64,000 nucleotides of DNA from Flavobacteriales bacterium (GTDB taxonomy: Bacteria; Bacteroidota; Bacteroidia; Flavobacteriales_E; Vicingaceae), in NCBI GenBank assembly GCA_013359255.1, contig JABWCF010000001.1, positions 1 to 64,000 of the forward strand, read 5' to 3'. The notes beneath the pieces were generated by a model. The model saw nothing but the letters and a program-made list of their open reading frames with translations, ran no database searches and was not told the origin of the DNA. The position numbers and the translations under genes are program-made. Positions 8,398 through 18,674 of the stretch are shown in pieces (position 1 is the stretch's first letter; each line of letters opens with the position of its first letter).

Positions 8398-10422
8398 TTA
8401 GATTTTTATTCCAATTACACAGATGTCGTCAACCTGTTCAATATTCCCTTTCCAGTTTTCGAGAGTTTGAATTAAAATTTCTTTCTGCTGAGGGATAGAC
8501 TTGTCTTGAACGGAAAGCAAGAGTTCCTTGAGTTTAGGGGTTTTAAATTTTTTGCCTTTTTCGCCACCAAATTGGTCGGCAAAGCCATCGGAGAAGATAT
8601 AAATGGTATCGTTTTTTTGAAGTTGTACCACATGGGTATGGTAAGGTTGGAGTTTGTCAAATTTTCCGATGGGCTGTTTGTCGGCATAAATTTCAATAAG
8701 CTCATTGTTTCGAATAATCCAAAGGGGGTTGTTTGCTCCTGCATATAAAAGTTCGTTGTTAGAGAGTGCACATAAAGCAATGTCCATACCGTCTTTTACT
8801 TCGTTATCACTTTTTTCAAATTCCTGAATGATAATTTCTCTTGTTTTGTCGAGTATTCTACCTGGATTGGCTAATCCGTATTCTCTTACAGCTCGGTTTA
8901 GCGCGTTGTTGCAGATAACACTTACCATTGCTCCAGGCACTCCATGTCCGGTACAGTCGGCAACAGCAAATAGAATAGAGGTTTGGGTGGGCTCTATCCA
9001 GTAAAAATCTCCTGCAACAATATCTTTCGGCAAATAAAGAATAAAAGAATTTTTGAGGTGTTCTAATACTGTTTTTTGTGGTGGAAGAATGGCTGTTTGA
9101 ATGCGTTTTGCATAGTTGATTGAGTCGGTTATTTCTCTGTTTTTTTGCTCTACAATTTTGTGTTGTAATTCTAAATAGTTTTTTTGAAGTTGAATGGTAT
9201 TTTGTTGTTGCTGGCTTATTTTAAAACGATTGTAAATAAAACCGGCAAATACTAATAAAAAAAGAATGCTTCCATATAGCATAATACGCTGGGTTTTTTC
9301 TTTTGCCAGTTGTTCTTTTTGTGTTTGTAGGCGAGCCTCTGTAACTTTAATAGCTTCGGAAGCTTTTATGCTGTCGGCATGTGTTTTTTTCTCGAAATCG
9401 TATTTAAACTGAAGTTTCAATAATTCGTCTAAGTTGTTTTTTTCTAATTGTTGTTCTTTTAGTCGGGTAGATAATTCTAACATTTTCATTGCCTCATTTA
9501 TTTTTCCCAGTTTTTTATAAGCACTGTAAAGAGTTCTAGATGCGTTTACTTCTTCGTAGATAATTTCGAATTCGTTTGCAATTTGTAAGGATTTGCTTGC
9601 AAAGGCTATTGCCTCATTATATTTTTTTAGATTTAGATACGAGTATGCGATACCGCTGTAGGCATTTGCTAAACCTTCTTTGTCGCCCAACTCCTCAAAA
9701 ATTTCTATACAGCGTAGAAAGAATTCTACGGCCTTTTCAAATTCATTTTTAAAATTACGGGTGTAAGCGATATTTCCCAATGCTCGGGCTGCTCCACTTT
9801 TATCCTTTAGTTCATTTCTAATAGATAAGCACTGGTTATAATATTCAATGGCTTTGTCATAATCGCGTTCTTCGCTATAAACTCTTCCTAAGTTATTATA
9901 CATACGGGCAATGCCATTTTTATCATTGTTATCCACGTAATACTTTAAGTTTTTAGAGTAATACTCCATGGCTTTTTTTGTATTATGTTGTTGTACGTAT
10001 ATGTTTCCAATTCCAATTTGAACATCTGCAATACCATTTTTATCTGCAATTTCTTCGTATAGTTCTAGACTTTCGATGTATAATTTTAAGGAAGATGCAT
10101 AACTGCTTTTCAGGTAGTGTATATAGGCTTTGGCAGATAAAGCGGAGGCCATATATTTTTTTAGCTTTTTTTCGGAAGCAAAATCAAACTGCAATTCGGC
10201 ATAATAAAGGGCACTGTCAGGCACTCTGCGAAGGTAGATGTCTTTTGCAATGGTGTTAATGGCATTGAGGCGAACGGTATCCGGAAGAGATTTATTTAGC
10301 CAAGTATTGAGGAGGGCGTTTAAATTGTTTTCGTTTGAGTTATTGGCTTGCGTGTTCCCTTTTCCAAAAAGAGGATAAAGGCCGCAAACGAGCAGTAAGA
10401 GATATGTAAAATATTTTTTCAG
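8398..10422 (-). CDS. TPR sensor with SpoIIE/PP2C-type serine phosphatase output
   Basis: A signalling protein of about 674 residues. In order: signal peptide or N-terminal hydrophobic segment, five or more TPR units (about 85-320), coiled coil, one membrane helix (about 379-400), a second coiled coil, and a SpoIIE-type PPM phosphatase domain (about 460-674) with AGDFYW, DCTGHGVPGAMVS, DGMDIAL and a terminal DDICVIGI. Such proteins link extracytoplasmic TPR sensing to dephosphorylation of a cytoplasmic target, often an anti-sigma antagonist. The first in-frame ATG/GTG/TTG is GTG 10224, which would cut off the signal peptide and the usual N-terminus (LPDTVRLNAINTIAKDIYL). The frame is open back to the icmF stop at 10435, and the only plausible start giving a signal peptide is CTG at 10422, 12 bases after that stop. 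Translational coupling to icmF is likely. Confidence 0.82.
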   Translation of the reverse strand: MKKYFTYLLLLVCGLYPLFGKGNTQANNSNENNLNALLNTWLNKSLPDTVRLNAINTIAKDIYLRRVPDSALYYAELQFDFASEKKLKKYMASALSAKAYIHYLKSSYASSLKLYIESLELYEEIADKNGIADVQIGIGNIYVQQHNTKKAMEYYSKNLKYYVDNNDKNGIARMYNNLGRVYSEERDYDKAIEYYNQCLSIRNELKDKSGAARALGNIAYTRNFKNEFEKAVEFFLRCIEIFEELGDKEGLANAYSGIAYSYLNLKKYNEAIAFASKSLQIANEFEIIYEEVNASRTLYSAYKKLGKINEAMKMLELSTRLKEQQLEKNNLDELLKLQFKYDFEKKTHADSIKASEAIKVTEARLQTQKEQLAKEKTQRIMLYGSILFLLVFAGFIYNRFKISQQQQNTIQLQKNYLELQHKIVEQKNREITDSINYAKRIQTAILPPQKTVLEHLKNSFILYLPKDIVAGDFYWIEPTQTSILFAVADCTGHGVPGAMVSVICNNALNRAVREYGLANPGRILDKTREIIIQEFEKSDNEVKDGMDIALCALSNNELLYAGANNPLWIIRNNELIEIYADKQPIGKFDKLQPYHTHVVQLQKNDTIYIFSDGFADQFGGEKGKKFKTPKLKELLLSVQDKSIPQQKEILIQTLENWKGNIEQVDDICVIGIKI

Positions 10423-10434
10423 TTTTTTAAAGGA

Positions 10435-13400
10435 TTACATGTTTCTTCTGTACTGTCCGCCTACTTCAAAGAGAGCTTTGGTAATTTGCCCTAACGAGCA
10501 GTATTTAGCGGCAGTCATTAACTGTTCAAAAATATTTTTATTTAGAATGGCCGCTTGCTGTAACAGCAGAAGTTGTTTTTTGCTTTCTTCTGTGTATTGT
10601 TTATGCAGAGAAACAATGGTGTTTATTTGTTGTTGTTTTTCTTCTTCTGTGGCACGTATTACTTCAGCAGGAATAATTGTGGGAGAGCCTTTGGAGCTTA
10701 AGAAAGTATTTACTCCTATGATTGGGTATTCTCCGGTATGCTTTAAAGTTTCGTAATAGAGGCTTTCTTCTTGAATGCGGCTTCGTTGATACATGGTTTC
10801 CATGGCTCCTAACACACCTCCTCTTTCGGTAATTCTATCGAATTCGGCTAATACAGCGGCTTCTACAAGATCGGTAAGTTCTTCAATAATAAACGAGCCT
10901 TGCAGTGGGTTTTCATTTTTAGCCAAACCTAGTTCTCGATTTATAATAAGCTGAATAGCCATGGCTCTTCGAACGCTTTCTTCGGTGGGAGTAGTAATAG
11001 CTTCATCGTAGGCGTTGGTATGAAGTGAGTTGCAGTTGTCGTAAATGGCATAGAGGGCTTGTAGGGTGGTACGTATATCGTTAAAGTCTATTTCTTGAGC
11101 ATGGAGCGAACGCCCAGATGTTTGAATGTGGTATTTTAGCATTTGTGAACGAGCATCGGCTCCATATTTTTCGCGCATGGCTTTGGCCCATATTCTTCGG
11201 GCTACTCTTCCAATTACGGCATATTCAGGGTCGATACCGTTGCTGAAGAAGAAAGAAAGGTTAGGTCCAAAGTCGTTTATATTCATTCCTCTGCTCAGAT
11301 AATATTCTACATACGTAAATCCATTAGCAAGCGTAAAGGCTAGTTGTGTTATGGGATTGGCTCCCGCTTCGGCAATATGGTAGCCGCTGATGGATACTGA
11401 GTAGAAGTTTCTGACATTGTTCTGAATAAAATATTCTTGTACATCACCCATCATACGAAGTGCAAATTCGGTAGAAAATATGCAGGTGTTTTGAGCCTGA
11501 TCTTCTTTTAATATGTCGGCCTGAATAGTGCCCCGAACCTGAGAAATAGTGTCGGATTTAATTTTTTCGTACACTTCAGGGGGAAGTACTTCGTCTCCGG
11601 TTATGCCGAGTAGGAGTAGGCCTAACCCATCATTGCCTTCGGGTTGTTCTGCGTTGTATTTTGGGCGATTATTGTTTTTGTATTTTTCTTTTAGTCGTTT
11701 TTCAACATCAGCTTCTAAGCCATTAGTCCTAATATATTTTTCACAATTTTGATCAATAGCCGCATTCATAAAAAAGGCAAGCATCATGGGTGCAGGGCCG
11801 TTAATGGTCATAGATACCGATGTTTTAGGGTTGCATAAATCGAAACCGCTGTAAAGTTTTTTTGCGTCATCGAGGCTGCAAATGCTAACGCCAGAATTTC
11901 CGATTTTTCCGTAAATATCAGGTCTGAAATCGGGATCGTTTCCGTAAAGGGTTACACTATCAAATGCGGTAGAAAGGCGTTTTGCAGGCATTCCTTTACT
12001 AACATAATGAAATCGTTTGTTGGTTCTTTCCGGCCCGCCTTCACCGGCAAACATGCGGGTAGGGTCTTCTCCTTCTCTTTTGAATGGGTAGATTCCGGCT
12101 GTGTAGGGGAATTCTCCCGGAACATTTTCTTGTAAACTCCATCGTAGTATTTCGCCCCATGCTTTGGCACGGGGAGTGGCTACTTTCGGAATTTGTGTAT
12201 GAGAGAGAGATTCGGAATGTGTTTCTATTTTTAATTCTTTATTGCGAACTTTAAACGCATAATATGTATCCTTGTACAGTTTAATTTTTTCCGGCCACTT
12301 TTCAATTATTTCCCAATTCAGTGGGTGTAAATATTTTCTTAGTTTGTTAAATTCTAATTGTAACGTGTTTATTACAAGTTCGTTTTCGGAGCCAATTAAA
12401 GTACTTTCTGTAATAATTTTAAGAGCATAGAGTTGGTCCGCTATTTCGGTTTGCTTGGCTGCCCAAGCATCGTATTTACGGTTATTTTCGGCAATTTCTG
12501 AGAGATAACGGGTGCGTGCCGGAGGAATGATGAATATTTTTTCGAAAGATTCGTTTGAAGCTGAAACGTTTGAAGTTAAGTCGGCTTTTGTTTTTTGAAC
12601 AATGGTATTTATAATGGCTTTGTAAAGTCTGTTCATTCCCGGATCATTGAACTGCGAGGCAATGGTTCCGAAAACGGGAAGTAACTCCTCATTAGTATCA
12701 AAAATCTTATGATTGCGTTTGTATTGTTTTTTTACATCGCGTAGTGCATCTTGAGCCCCTTTTTTATCGAATTTATTGATGGCAATTACATCTGCAAAAT
12801 CGAGCATGTCAATTTTTTCTAACTGAGTGGCAGCTCCGAATTCGGGAGTCATTACGTATAAAGCTACATCGCAGTAATCCATTATTTCGGTATCGCTTTG
12901 GCCAATTCCGGAAGTTTCTAAAATAATTAAATCGAAGTAGGCGGCTTTTAGGATTTCAACGGCTTCGCCAATGTGTTTAGAAACGGCCATATTGGCTTGA
13001 CGGGTAGCTAGCGAACGCATATAAACTCGTGGGTTGTTTATGGAGTTCATGCGAATTCTATCGCCAAGCAGTGCACCTCCCGTTTTTCTTTTAGAGGGGT
13101 CAACCGATACGATGGCTATTTTTTTGTTTTCGAAATCCAGTAAAAATCTTCTTACTAATTCATCCACTAATGATGATTTTCCTGCACCGCCTGTGCCTGT
13201 AATGCCGAGTACTGGAATACTTGTGTTGGCAGCAACTTTTTTTATTTTATCTAATTCGTTCTGGGTTTCTGAAGGAAAATTTTCGGCCGCAGATATAAGG
13301 CGAGCAATAGCATTAGTATTGGAGTTTTTAATTGCTTGCTCTGTTTCGTTGGTTAATGTGTTTCCGATAGGGAAATCGCATTTTTGCAGCATATCATTTA

Positions 13401-13806
13401 TCATTCCCTGCAAACCTAACACTCGCCCGTCATCGGGATGGTAAATTTTACAAATACCATATGTTTCTAATTCTTTTATTTCATCGGGCAAAATGGTGCC
13501 ACCACCACCACCAAAAATTTTTATATGCGAAGCCTTTTTTTCTTTCAGTAAGTCGTACATATATTTAAAATATTCAATATGGCCTCCTTGATAACTGGTT
13601 AGTGCAATAGCATGAGCATCTTCCTGAATGGCACAGTTTACTACTTCTTCTACGCTTCGGTCGTGCCCCAAATGAATTACTTCGGCTCCGGTAGATTGAA
13701 TAATTCTTCGCATAATGTTAATGGCGGCATCGTGCCCATCAAACAATGATGCGGCTGTAACTACTCGTATTTTATTTTCGGGCTGATATGCTTTTACTTC
13801 CTCCAT
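10435..13806 (-). CDS. icmF: Fused isobutyryl-CoA mutase IcmF (B12 domain, GTPase chaperone, mutase)
   Basis: A 1123-residue cytoplasmic enzyme joining three parts: B12-binding domain (about 12-145, LFDGHDAA), MeaB/ArgK-like GTPase (about 195-440; P-loop [12 protein letters not shown] at 201-212, NKFD near 345), and the acyl-CoA mutase barrel (about 540-1123). This order is the IcmF arrangement, not that of methylmalonyl-CoA mutase. Two specificity positions support it: Phe586 in RMFAGEG and Gln772 in AQNTCIF occupy places where methylmalonyl-CoA mutase has Tyr and Arg. IcmF interconverts isobutyryl- and n-butyryl-CoA, with its own G-protein guarding the cobalamin. The start at ATG 13806 follows a TATATTTG box by 24 bases. 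Related branched substrates such as isovaleryl-CoA cannot be excluded. Confidence 0.92.
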   Translation of the reverse strand: MEEVKAYQPENKIRVVTAASLFDGHDAAINIMRRIIQSTGAEVIHLGHDRSVEEVVNCAIQEDAHAIALTSYQGGHIEYFKYMYDLLKEKKASHIKIFGGGGGTILPDEIKELETYGICKIYHPDDGRVLGLQGMINDMLQKCDFPIGNTLTNETEQAIKNSNTNAIARLISAAENFPSETQNELDKIKKVAANTSIPVLGITGTGGAGKSSLVDELVRRFLLDFENKKIAIVSVDPSKRKTGGALLGDRIRMNSINNPRVYMRSLATRQANMAVSKHIGEAVEILKAAYFDLIILETSGIGQSDTEIMDYCDVALYVMTPEFGAATQLEKIDMLDFADVIAINKFDKKGAQDALRDVKKQYKRNHKIFDTNEELLPVFGTIASQFNDPGMNRLYKAIINTIVQKTKADLTSNVSASNESFEKIFIIPPARTRYLSEIAENNRKYDAWAAKQTEIADQLYALKIITESTLIGSENELVINTLQLEFNKLRKYLHPLNWEIIEKWPEKIKLYKDTYYAFKVRNKELKIETHSESLSHTQIPKVATPRAKAWGEILRWSLQENVPGEFPYTAGIYPFKREGEDPTRMFAGEGGPERTNKRFHYVSKGMPAKRLSTAFDSVTLYGNDPDFRPDIYGKIGNSGVSICSLDDAKKLYSGFDLCNPKTSVSMTINGPAPMMLAFFMNAAIDQNCEKYIRTNGLEADVEKRLKEKYKNNNRPKYNAEQPEGNDGLGLLLLGITGDEVLPPEVYEKIKSDTISQVRGTIQADILKEDQAQNTCIFSTEFALRMMGDVQEYFIQNNVRNFYSVSISGYHIAEAGANPITQLAFTLANGFTYVEYYLSRGMNINDFGPNLSFFFSNGIDPEYAVIGRVARRIWAKAMREKYGADARSQMLKYHIQTSGRSLHAQEIDFNDIRTTLQALYAIYDNCNSLHTNAYDEAITTPTEESVRRAMAIQLIINRELGLAKNENPLQGSFIIEELTDLVEAAVLAEFDRITERGGVLGAMETMYQRSRIQEESLYYETLKHTGEYPIIGVNTFLSSKGSPTIIPAEVIRATEEEKQQQINTIVSLHKQYTEESKKQLLLLQQAAILNKNIFEQLMTAAKYCSLGQITKALFEVGGQYRRNM

Positions 13807-13830
13807 TTGTTAGCGTCTTTAATGAACTCA

Positions 13831-13838
13831 CAAATATA
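13831..13838 (-). promoter_or_regulatory. -7 promoter box for icmF
   Basis: Minus-strand TATATTTG matches TAnnTTTG exactly and ends 24 bases before the icmF ATG. A TTG lies only about 12 bases upstream, closer than the usual spacing, so the -33 element is not convincing. Confidence 0.45.
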
Positions 13839-13862
13839 GGGTTTTGATAGCAAAAAGGGGAA

Positions 13863-13908
13863 AAGACAAAAAAAGAGGGCTGAAATTTCAGCCCTCTTTT
13901 TTTGTCTT
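13863..13908 (-). terminator. Strong intrinsic terminator
   Basis: A nearly 23-bp perfect inverted repeat: AAGACAAAAAAAGAGGGCTGAA against TTCAGCCCTC followed by T7GTCTT. It lies just after the stop of the T9SS cargo gene (minus, 13918) and upstream of the icmF promoter. Confidence 0.9.
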
Positions 13909-13917
13909 GGTTCTATT

Positions 13918-15444
13918 TTATTCTACTACTATTTTGCCACTTAGCAAAGTAGTAGTATCTTGTTTTATTGTGAAATGATACAAACCCGAAGGGATATTGT
14001 CTTTTTCTATTTGAAGAGAAGATTGATTGGTTGTAATTTGTTTTATAACTGCTCCAATAGAGTTTATAATGGTAATAGTAACATTGCCCTCAACACCTTT
14101 TGTTTCAATATTTAAACTTTGTTGCATTGGATTTGGATATACTTTTATGCTGAAATTTTCATTTTGATGGGTAATAGCTCCTGCACAAACTTCTACGGTA
14201 ACATTGTATTCGCAGGTATCGGAATTATTTGCAAGGTCGGAGGCTTTTAACTTAATCGTATAAGTGCCGGCTGTTAAAGAAGTGCCGGAACTTGGCCCGG
14301 AAATTTGTGTTACGGTAGCTCCGGGACAGTTATCATTTGCTGCAGGGAGATTAAAATGGAATGGGCCTTCGCATACCGTTGTATCGTTAGGGCAGATTGC
14401 AAAAGTTGGCTTCTCGTTGTCTGTTACAGTAATTGTAAATGAGCAAAAAATGGAATCGCCATTTTGACTAACAGCTTTATACGTTTCGGTAGTAGTACCA
14501 ACCGGAAAGTTGGCTCCGGTTCCTAAACCAGATACTAAAGAAGTAGTAACAGTGGGATTTCCTTTGTATAATAAAATAATTTTTCCGTGTCCAATTTGAA
14601 CACCATTGCTCATGGTTACGTTTTGTAAGCCGGGTAAAACATAGCCGCTACCTCCTCCTCCTCCTCTGCAATTGCCACTTCCGGCTCCACCCCACCAACC
14701 TCCTCCACCGCCATATCCTTCACATCCGCACGAAGAAGGTGCTCCTCCGTAGCCAAACCCTCCTGCACACACAGGGTTATTAAGACTAACACAGGTTCCG
14801 TTTCCGCTTGATACTTGTGTGCCGGGGTCTCCTCCGGGGGTGCCCGGATTATCTCTGTAACCGGGGCCTCCACTTAATCCGCCTCCGTAGCCACCCACTA
14901 CATGCAACCCTGACCAGTATCCTGCACCTCCTGCACCTCCTGCTACAATAACCCTATCGTTTAATGAAGTTCCTCCTTTTCTGATATCTGAGGCCCCGCC
15001 TCCGCCTTTTCCTCCTGTTTCTCCATTTCCTCCTCCATTCCAGCCTCCGGTTAATCCGGTTGGTTTTTCACCTACATAGAGATAAAGTGTATTTCCCTGA
15101 GTAACGGGGATATCGGCTTGCACAAAGCCCCCATAATTCGTATTGTTTATCCAGTTTGCACCTCCTTGTGCTCCATACACTTTTGCGGTAATAGTGTCTA
15201 CTCCTTGGGGTACAATAAATGTTTGAACACTACCTGTAAAATTAAAAGTATCGGTATAAAAGAAAATACAAGTGTCTGTACCTACTGGTGGAGTATAAGA
15301 AATAGGTGCTTCGCATGTCCCGGGCAATGCCGGTATGGTAATGTTGGGTGGGCAATTTAATTTTACACATTGTGCAAAAGATAAAGATTCTTTAAGAAAA
15401 GAAAAAAGGAAGATGACGGAAGAAAAAAGGTAAATTTTTTTCAT
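13918..15444 (-). CDS. T9SS-secreted glycine-rich/HYR-domain protein
   Basis: 508 residues from ATG 15444; the frame stays open 13 codons further but the signal peptide MKKIYLFSS begins here. After the signal come a short Pro-rich segment, a glycine-rich domain (about 110-285, with repeated GG(N/G) runs and SGYVLPG, like the Gly_rich family), a HYR-type Ig-like domain (about 340-425, ICPNDTTVCEG and AANDNCPG), and a type A T9SS sorting domain (about 430-508; VYPNPMQQSLNI, IPSGLYHFTI). It is probably a secreted or surface-attached adhesin-like protein; no catalytic motif is visible. A promoter match at 15456-15483 supports the chosen start. Confidence 0.82.
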   Translation of the reverse strand: MKKIYLFSSVIFLFSFLKESLSFAQCVKLNCPPNITIPALPGTCEAPISYTPPVGTDTCIFFYTDTFNFTGSVQTFIVPQGVDTITAKVYGAQGGANWINNTNYGGFVQADIPVTQGNTLYLYVGEKPTGLTGGWNGGGNGETGGKGGGGASDIRKGGTSLNDRVIVAGGAGGAGYWSGLHVVGGYGGGLSGGPGYRDNPGTPGGDPGTQVSSGNGTCVSLNNPVCAGGFGYGGAPSSCGCEGYGGGGGWWGGAGSGNCRGGGGGSGYVLPGLQNVTMSNGVQIGHGKIILLYKGNPTVTTSLVSGLGTGANFPVGTTTETYKAVSQNGDSIFCSFTITVTDNEKPTFAICPNDTTVCEGPFHFNLPAANDNCPGATVTQISGPSSGTSLTAGTYTIKLKASDLANNSDTCEYNVTVEVCAGAITHQNENFSIKVYPNPMQQSLNIETKGVEGNVTITIINSIGAVIKQITTNQSSLQIEKDNIPSGLYHFTIKQDTTTLLSGKIVVE

Positions 15445-15455
15445 AATAAATATTT

Positions 15456-15483
15456 TAAATATACGTAAGGCGAAGATAGTCAA
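15456..15483 (-). promoter_or_regulatory. Two-part Bacteroidota-type promoter
   Basis: On the minus strand TTG (15483-15481), 17 bases, then TATATTTA (15463-15456), ending 11 bases before ATG 15444. The last base is A where the consensus has G. The same TTG-N17-TAnnTTTA form precedes dnaA. Confidence 0.45.
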
Positions 15484-15486
15484 TCT

Positions 15487-16644
15487 TTATTCGAAATCTT
15501 CGTAAAGAAGGTATTTTTTTCGAATTAATTTATACTTATCAATAGCAGGTTTCCATTCTTTTTTTATTTCATCCTCGGCTTTTCCTTCTAGTATAGCCAA
15601 ACGTATTTGCGATGTTCCGGCCAGTTTGTCGAAAAATGAATTAAAAAAAGTATCGTGGTTTGGGTACAGCAAATATGCCATTAGCAACCAGCGGAGGGTA
15701 AAACCTACCTTAGGCGTACCCGCTCTTTTTACATTGTATCCATAACAAATTTGCCCTTTGAGTAGAGGGTCTTTGGCTCCTTCTCTGCTTTCTGGAGTAA
15801 AGGAATGTGAGGATCCTTTTATGGCAGGATGTCCAAATTGTTGAAATGGAAAATCGGTGCCTCTGCCCACACTCATTACAGTTCCTTCAAACAAACAAAG
15901 AGAGGGGTATAAATAAATGGCTTCTTGATTTGGCAAGTTCGGAGAAGGGGGTATGGGTAGCGTGTAGAGAGTGGTGTGTGAATAGTTTTGGCATGGAACA
16001 ATCGTAAGCGAACATTTCTTTTTTCCGGTAAGCCAGGCTTCTCCGTTTATCATTTGGGCGTATTCTCCAATGGTTAGTCCATGCACAATGGGCACAGGGT
16101 GCATTCCAACAAATGATTTAAATTTTATATCGAGCACCGGACCATCAATGTAGTGGCCATTTGGATTAGGCCTGTCTAACACAATTACTTGTTTGTTGTT
16201 TTCTGCAGCAGCTTCCATAACGTAGTGCAATGTAGAAATGTAGGTGTAAAAACGTACCCCCACATCTTGGATATCGAACAAAAGAATCTCTACATTTTTA
16301 AGTTGCTCGGCATTGGGTTTTTTGTTTTTTCCGTAAAGTGAAATCACTTCGATTCCGGTTTGCTTGTCGATGTGTGAAGGTACAGATTCGCCAGCATCGG
16401 AGGTTCCTCTAAATCCGTGTTCGGGAGTAAATATTTTTACAACTTTCATATTCAATGAACGCAGCGTATCTAGCAGGTGCACATTTTTAATGACAGAAGT
16501 TTGATTAACCACTAAGGCTATATTTTTATTTTCTATTAGCGAAATATATTCAGCGGTATTCTCGGCTCCTGTGATTACCTGAGCATTAGAATAAAGCGAA
16601 GAAAGAAAAAATGAGAGAAGAATACAAAGGTTTAGCTTTTTCAT
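15487..16644 (-). CDS. namZ: NamZ/DUF1343-type exo-beta-N-acetylmuramidase
   Basis: 385 residues from ATG 16644, where a signal peptide begins (MKKLNLCILL ... YSNAQ); the open frame extends 13 codons further. The body matches the DUF1343 family (PF07075) throughout: TSVIKNVHLLDTL, FTPEHGFRG, LLFDIQDVGVRFYTY, VLDRPNP and EGTVMSVGRGTDFPF. Characterised members remove N-acetylmuramic acid from the non-reducing end of peptidoglycan fragments, so a role in wall recycling is likely. It is transcribed away from the LolC-like gene, with only 50 bases between the starts, and ends 42 bases before the downstream gene. Confidence 0.82.
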   Translation of the reverse strand: MKKLNLCILLSFFLSSLYSNAQVITGAENTAEYISLIENKNIALVVNQTSVIKNVHLLDTLRSLNMKVVKIFTPEHGFRGTSDAGESVPSHIDKQTGIEVISLYGKNKKPNAEQLKNVEILLFDIQDVGVRFYTYISTLHYVMEAAAENNKQVIVLDRPNPNGHYIDGPVLDIKFKSFVGMHPVPIVHGLTIGEYAQMINGEAWLTGKKKCSLTIVPCQNYSHTTLYTLPIPPSPNLPNQEAIYLYPSLCLFEGTVMSVGRGTDFPFQQFGHPAIKGSSHSFTPESREGAKDPLLKGQICYGYNVKRAGTPKVGFTLRWLLMAYLLYPNHDTFFNSFFDKLAGTSQIRLAILEGKAEDEIKKEWKPAIDKYKLIRKKYLLYEDFE

Positions 16645-16661
16645 AACACGGTTAAAATAAT

Positions 16662-16669
16662 TACTTTTG
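16662..16669 (+). promoter_or_regulatory. -7 promoter box for the LolC-like gene
   Basis: TACTTTTG matches TAnnTTTG. It makes translation from the in-frame TTG at 16671 unlikely, because that codon would sit at or before the transcription start, and so favours GTG 16695. Confidence 0.45.
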
Positions 16670-16694
16670 TTTGCAAATAACACTCCAAAGATAC

Positions 16695-17918
16695 GTGAAT
16701 ACCGAATTTTTTATTGCAAAAAGAATTATTAAAGGAGAAAAGGGAGTGAGTCGTTTTTCAAAACCCATTATCCGTATATCTATTTTAGCTATTGCATTGG
16801 GTATTTCGGTAATGATATTATCGGTAAGTATTGTTCAGGGGTTCCAAAAAGAAATACGAAATAAAGTAATTGGTTTTGGTTCGCATATCGTAGTGCAAAA
16901 TTTTGACTCGGGAAATTCTTTTGAAAATTTACCCATTAGCAAAGAGCAAGATTTTTATCATACTATTCATAAAATTAAAGGAGTAAGGCACATTCAGGTA
17001 TTTGCTACAAAAGCCGGCATTATTAAAACGAACAATGAAATGCATGGCGTAATTCTAAAGGGTATAGATAAAGATTTTGACTGGATTTTTTTTAAAAATA
17101 AAATGATTGAAGGTCGAAATTTTACCGTTACCGATACAGGGAAAAGCAATGAGATGGTGGTATCTAAAGTGATTGCAAAAAAGCTTCATTTAAAAGTGGG
17201 CGATGAACTTGTTATGTATTTTATTCAGCAACCGCCACGTGTAAGAAAGTTTACCATTTGTGGTATTTACGAAACCGGTTTGGCACAGGCCGATGAATTG
17301 TATGTACTTGCCGACATTCATCATGTTCAGAAATTAAACGACTGGAGCGAAGAACAAATAAGTGGCTTCGAGATTTTATTGGATAAGTACGATGATTTGG
17401 ATAAAATGGACGAAATAATTTATAATTACATTCCATACAATTTAAATTCGGTTACCATTGCAGAAAAAAATCAAGATGTTTTTAACTGGTTGGAGTTACA
17501 AGATTTAAATGTAATTGTAATTATTGTACTCATGGTATTAGTAGCAGGAATTAATATTATATCGGCTCTGCTTATTTTAATTTTAGAGAGAACCAACATG
17601 ATAGGAATCTTAAAGGCTTTAGGAACCAGTAACAAGAGCATTCGAAAAATTTTTATGTATAATGCCGCTTATTTAATAGGCTTGGGTTTAATGTGGGGTA
17701 ATTTATTTGGTATAGGGTTATCACTTCTTCAAAAACATTTTAAACTGATTACCTTGCCTCAGGAGTCCTACTACTTATCGCATGTGCCTATTGAAATGAG
17801 TGTGTGGACGATTATGGCGTTAAATCTTAGTACATTCGTGGTGTGTTTACTTATGTTAGTATTGCCATCGTATGTGGTAACTAAAATATCTCCTGTAAAA
17901 GCCATTCGGTTTGATTAG
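16695..17918 (+). CDS. LolC/LolE-like ABC transporter permease (FtsX family)
   Basis: 407 residues from GTG 16695; the frame opens at TTG 16671, but the promoter box at 16662-16669 and the usual family start (NTEFFIAKRII) favour the later codon. Four membrane helices are visible: one near 25-50, then three in the C-terminal third (about 275-300, 322-345, 370-400), flanking a large periplasmic MacB-type domain. This is the topology of LolC/E, which extracts lipoproteins from the inner membrane with LolD. No LolD gene is adjacent; the nearby ATPase is LptB. A general FtsX-family export role cannot be excluded. Confidence 0.8.
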   Translation: MNTEFFIAKRIIKGEKGVSRFSKPIIRISILAIALGISVMILSVSIVQGFQKEIRNKVIGFGSHIVVQNFDSGNSFENLPISKEQDFYHTIHKIKGVRHIQVFATKAGIIKTNNEMHGVILKGIDKDFDWIFFKNKMIEGRNFTVTDTGKSNEMVVSKVIAKKLHLKVGDELVMYFIQQPPRVRKFTICGIYETGLAQADELYVLADIHHVQKLNDWSEEQISGFEILLDKYDDLDKMDEIIYNYIPYNLNSVTIAEKNQDVFNWLELQDLNVIVIIVLMVLVAGINIISALLILILERTNMIGILKALGTSNKSIRKIFMYNAAYLIGLGLMWGNLFGIGLSLLQKHFKLITLPQESYYLSHVPIEMSVWTIMALNLSTFVVCLLMLVLPSYVVTKISPVKAIRFD

Positions 17919-17939
17919 TAAAACAGAAAAAACATTGAA

Positions 17940-18665
17940 CTATTTTCTTAATTCAAAGTTTTTTCCCAAATATACTTTTCGTACTTGTTCGTCAGCTGCC
18001 AGTTCTTCGGAAGTTCCTGCTTTAAGAATGCTGCCTTCAAAAAGCAGATAGGCACGGTCGGTAATGGTAAGGGTTTCGTGTACGTTGTGGTCTGTAATTA
18101 ATATACCTATGTTTTTATTTTTTAATCCGTATACAATTTGCTGGATGTCTTCAACGGCAATTGGGTCTACACCGGCAAAAGGTTCATCGAGTAAAATAAA
18201 TTTAGGGTCGGCAGCAAGAGCTCTAGCAATTTCTGTTCTGCGTCTTTCGCCACCCGAAAGCAAATCTCCTCTGTTTTTCCGAATATGTTGCAAACCAAAT
18301 TCGTTCAGTAATTCTTCTACACGTTGAGTTTGTTCTTCTTTGCTTTTTTTACTCATTTCTAACACCGCTTTTATGTTATCTTCTACACTGAGTTTCCGAA
18401 ACACCGATGCCTCTTGTGCAAGATAACCTATGCCATTTTGTGCTCTTTTGTACATAGGCATATCGGTAATGTCTAAATCATCGAGAAAAATATGTCCGGA
18501 GTTTGGTTTTATCAGTCCGGTAATCATATAAAAAGAAGTGGTTTTTCCTGCACCATTAGGGCCAAGTAAGCCTACTATTTCTCCTTGATTTACTTCAACC
18601 GAAACGCCTTTTACAACCGTTCTTTTTTTATATTTTTTTACAATATTTTCAGCTCTTAAACGCAT
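17940..18665 (-). CDS. lptB: LPS export ABC transporter ATPase LptB
   Basis: 241 residues, the normal LptB length. Walker [10 protein letters not shown] (35-43), Q-loop [16 protein letters not shown], signature LSGGERRR, Walker [14 protein letters not shown] and switch His in [10 protein letters not shown] are all intact. The [13 protein letters not shown] segment is typical of LptB. It powers extraction of lipopolysaccharide from the inner membrane with LptFG. It is the last gene of the tatC operon, nine bases after the DUF5686-type gene, and ends 21 bases from the convergent LolC-like gene with no terminator between. Confidence 0.94.
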   Translation of the reverse strand: MRLRAENIVKKYKKRTVVKGVSVEVNQGEIVGLLGPNGAGKTTSFYMITGLIKPNSGHIFLDDLDITDMPMYKRAQNGIGYLAQEASVFRKLSVEDNIKAVLEMSKKSKEEQTQRVEELLNEFGLQHIRKNRGDLLSGGERRRTEIARALAADPKFILLDEPFAGVDPIAVEDIQQIVYGLKNKNIGILITDHNVHETLTITDRAYLLFEGSILKAGTSEELAADEQVRKVYLGKNFELRK

Positions 18666-18674
18666 ATATAGCGG

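Noticed and set aside
11952-12170. Open frame within icmF
   Set aside because: It is out of frame inside a long, fully conserved enzyme gene, without a promoter or a plausible protein.
14616-14873. Open frame opposite the glycine-rich domain
   Set aside because: It arises from the biased GG-rich codons of the T9SS protein on another frame.
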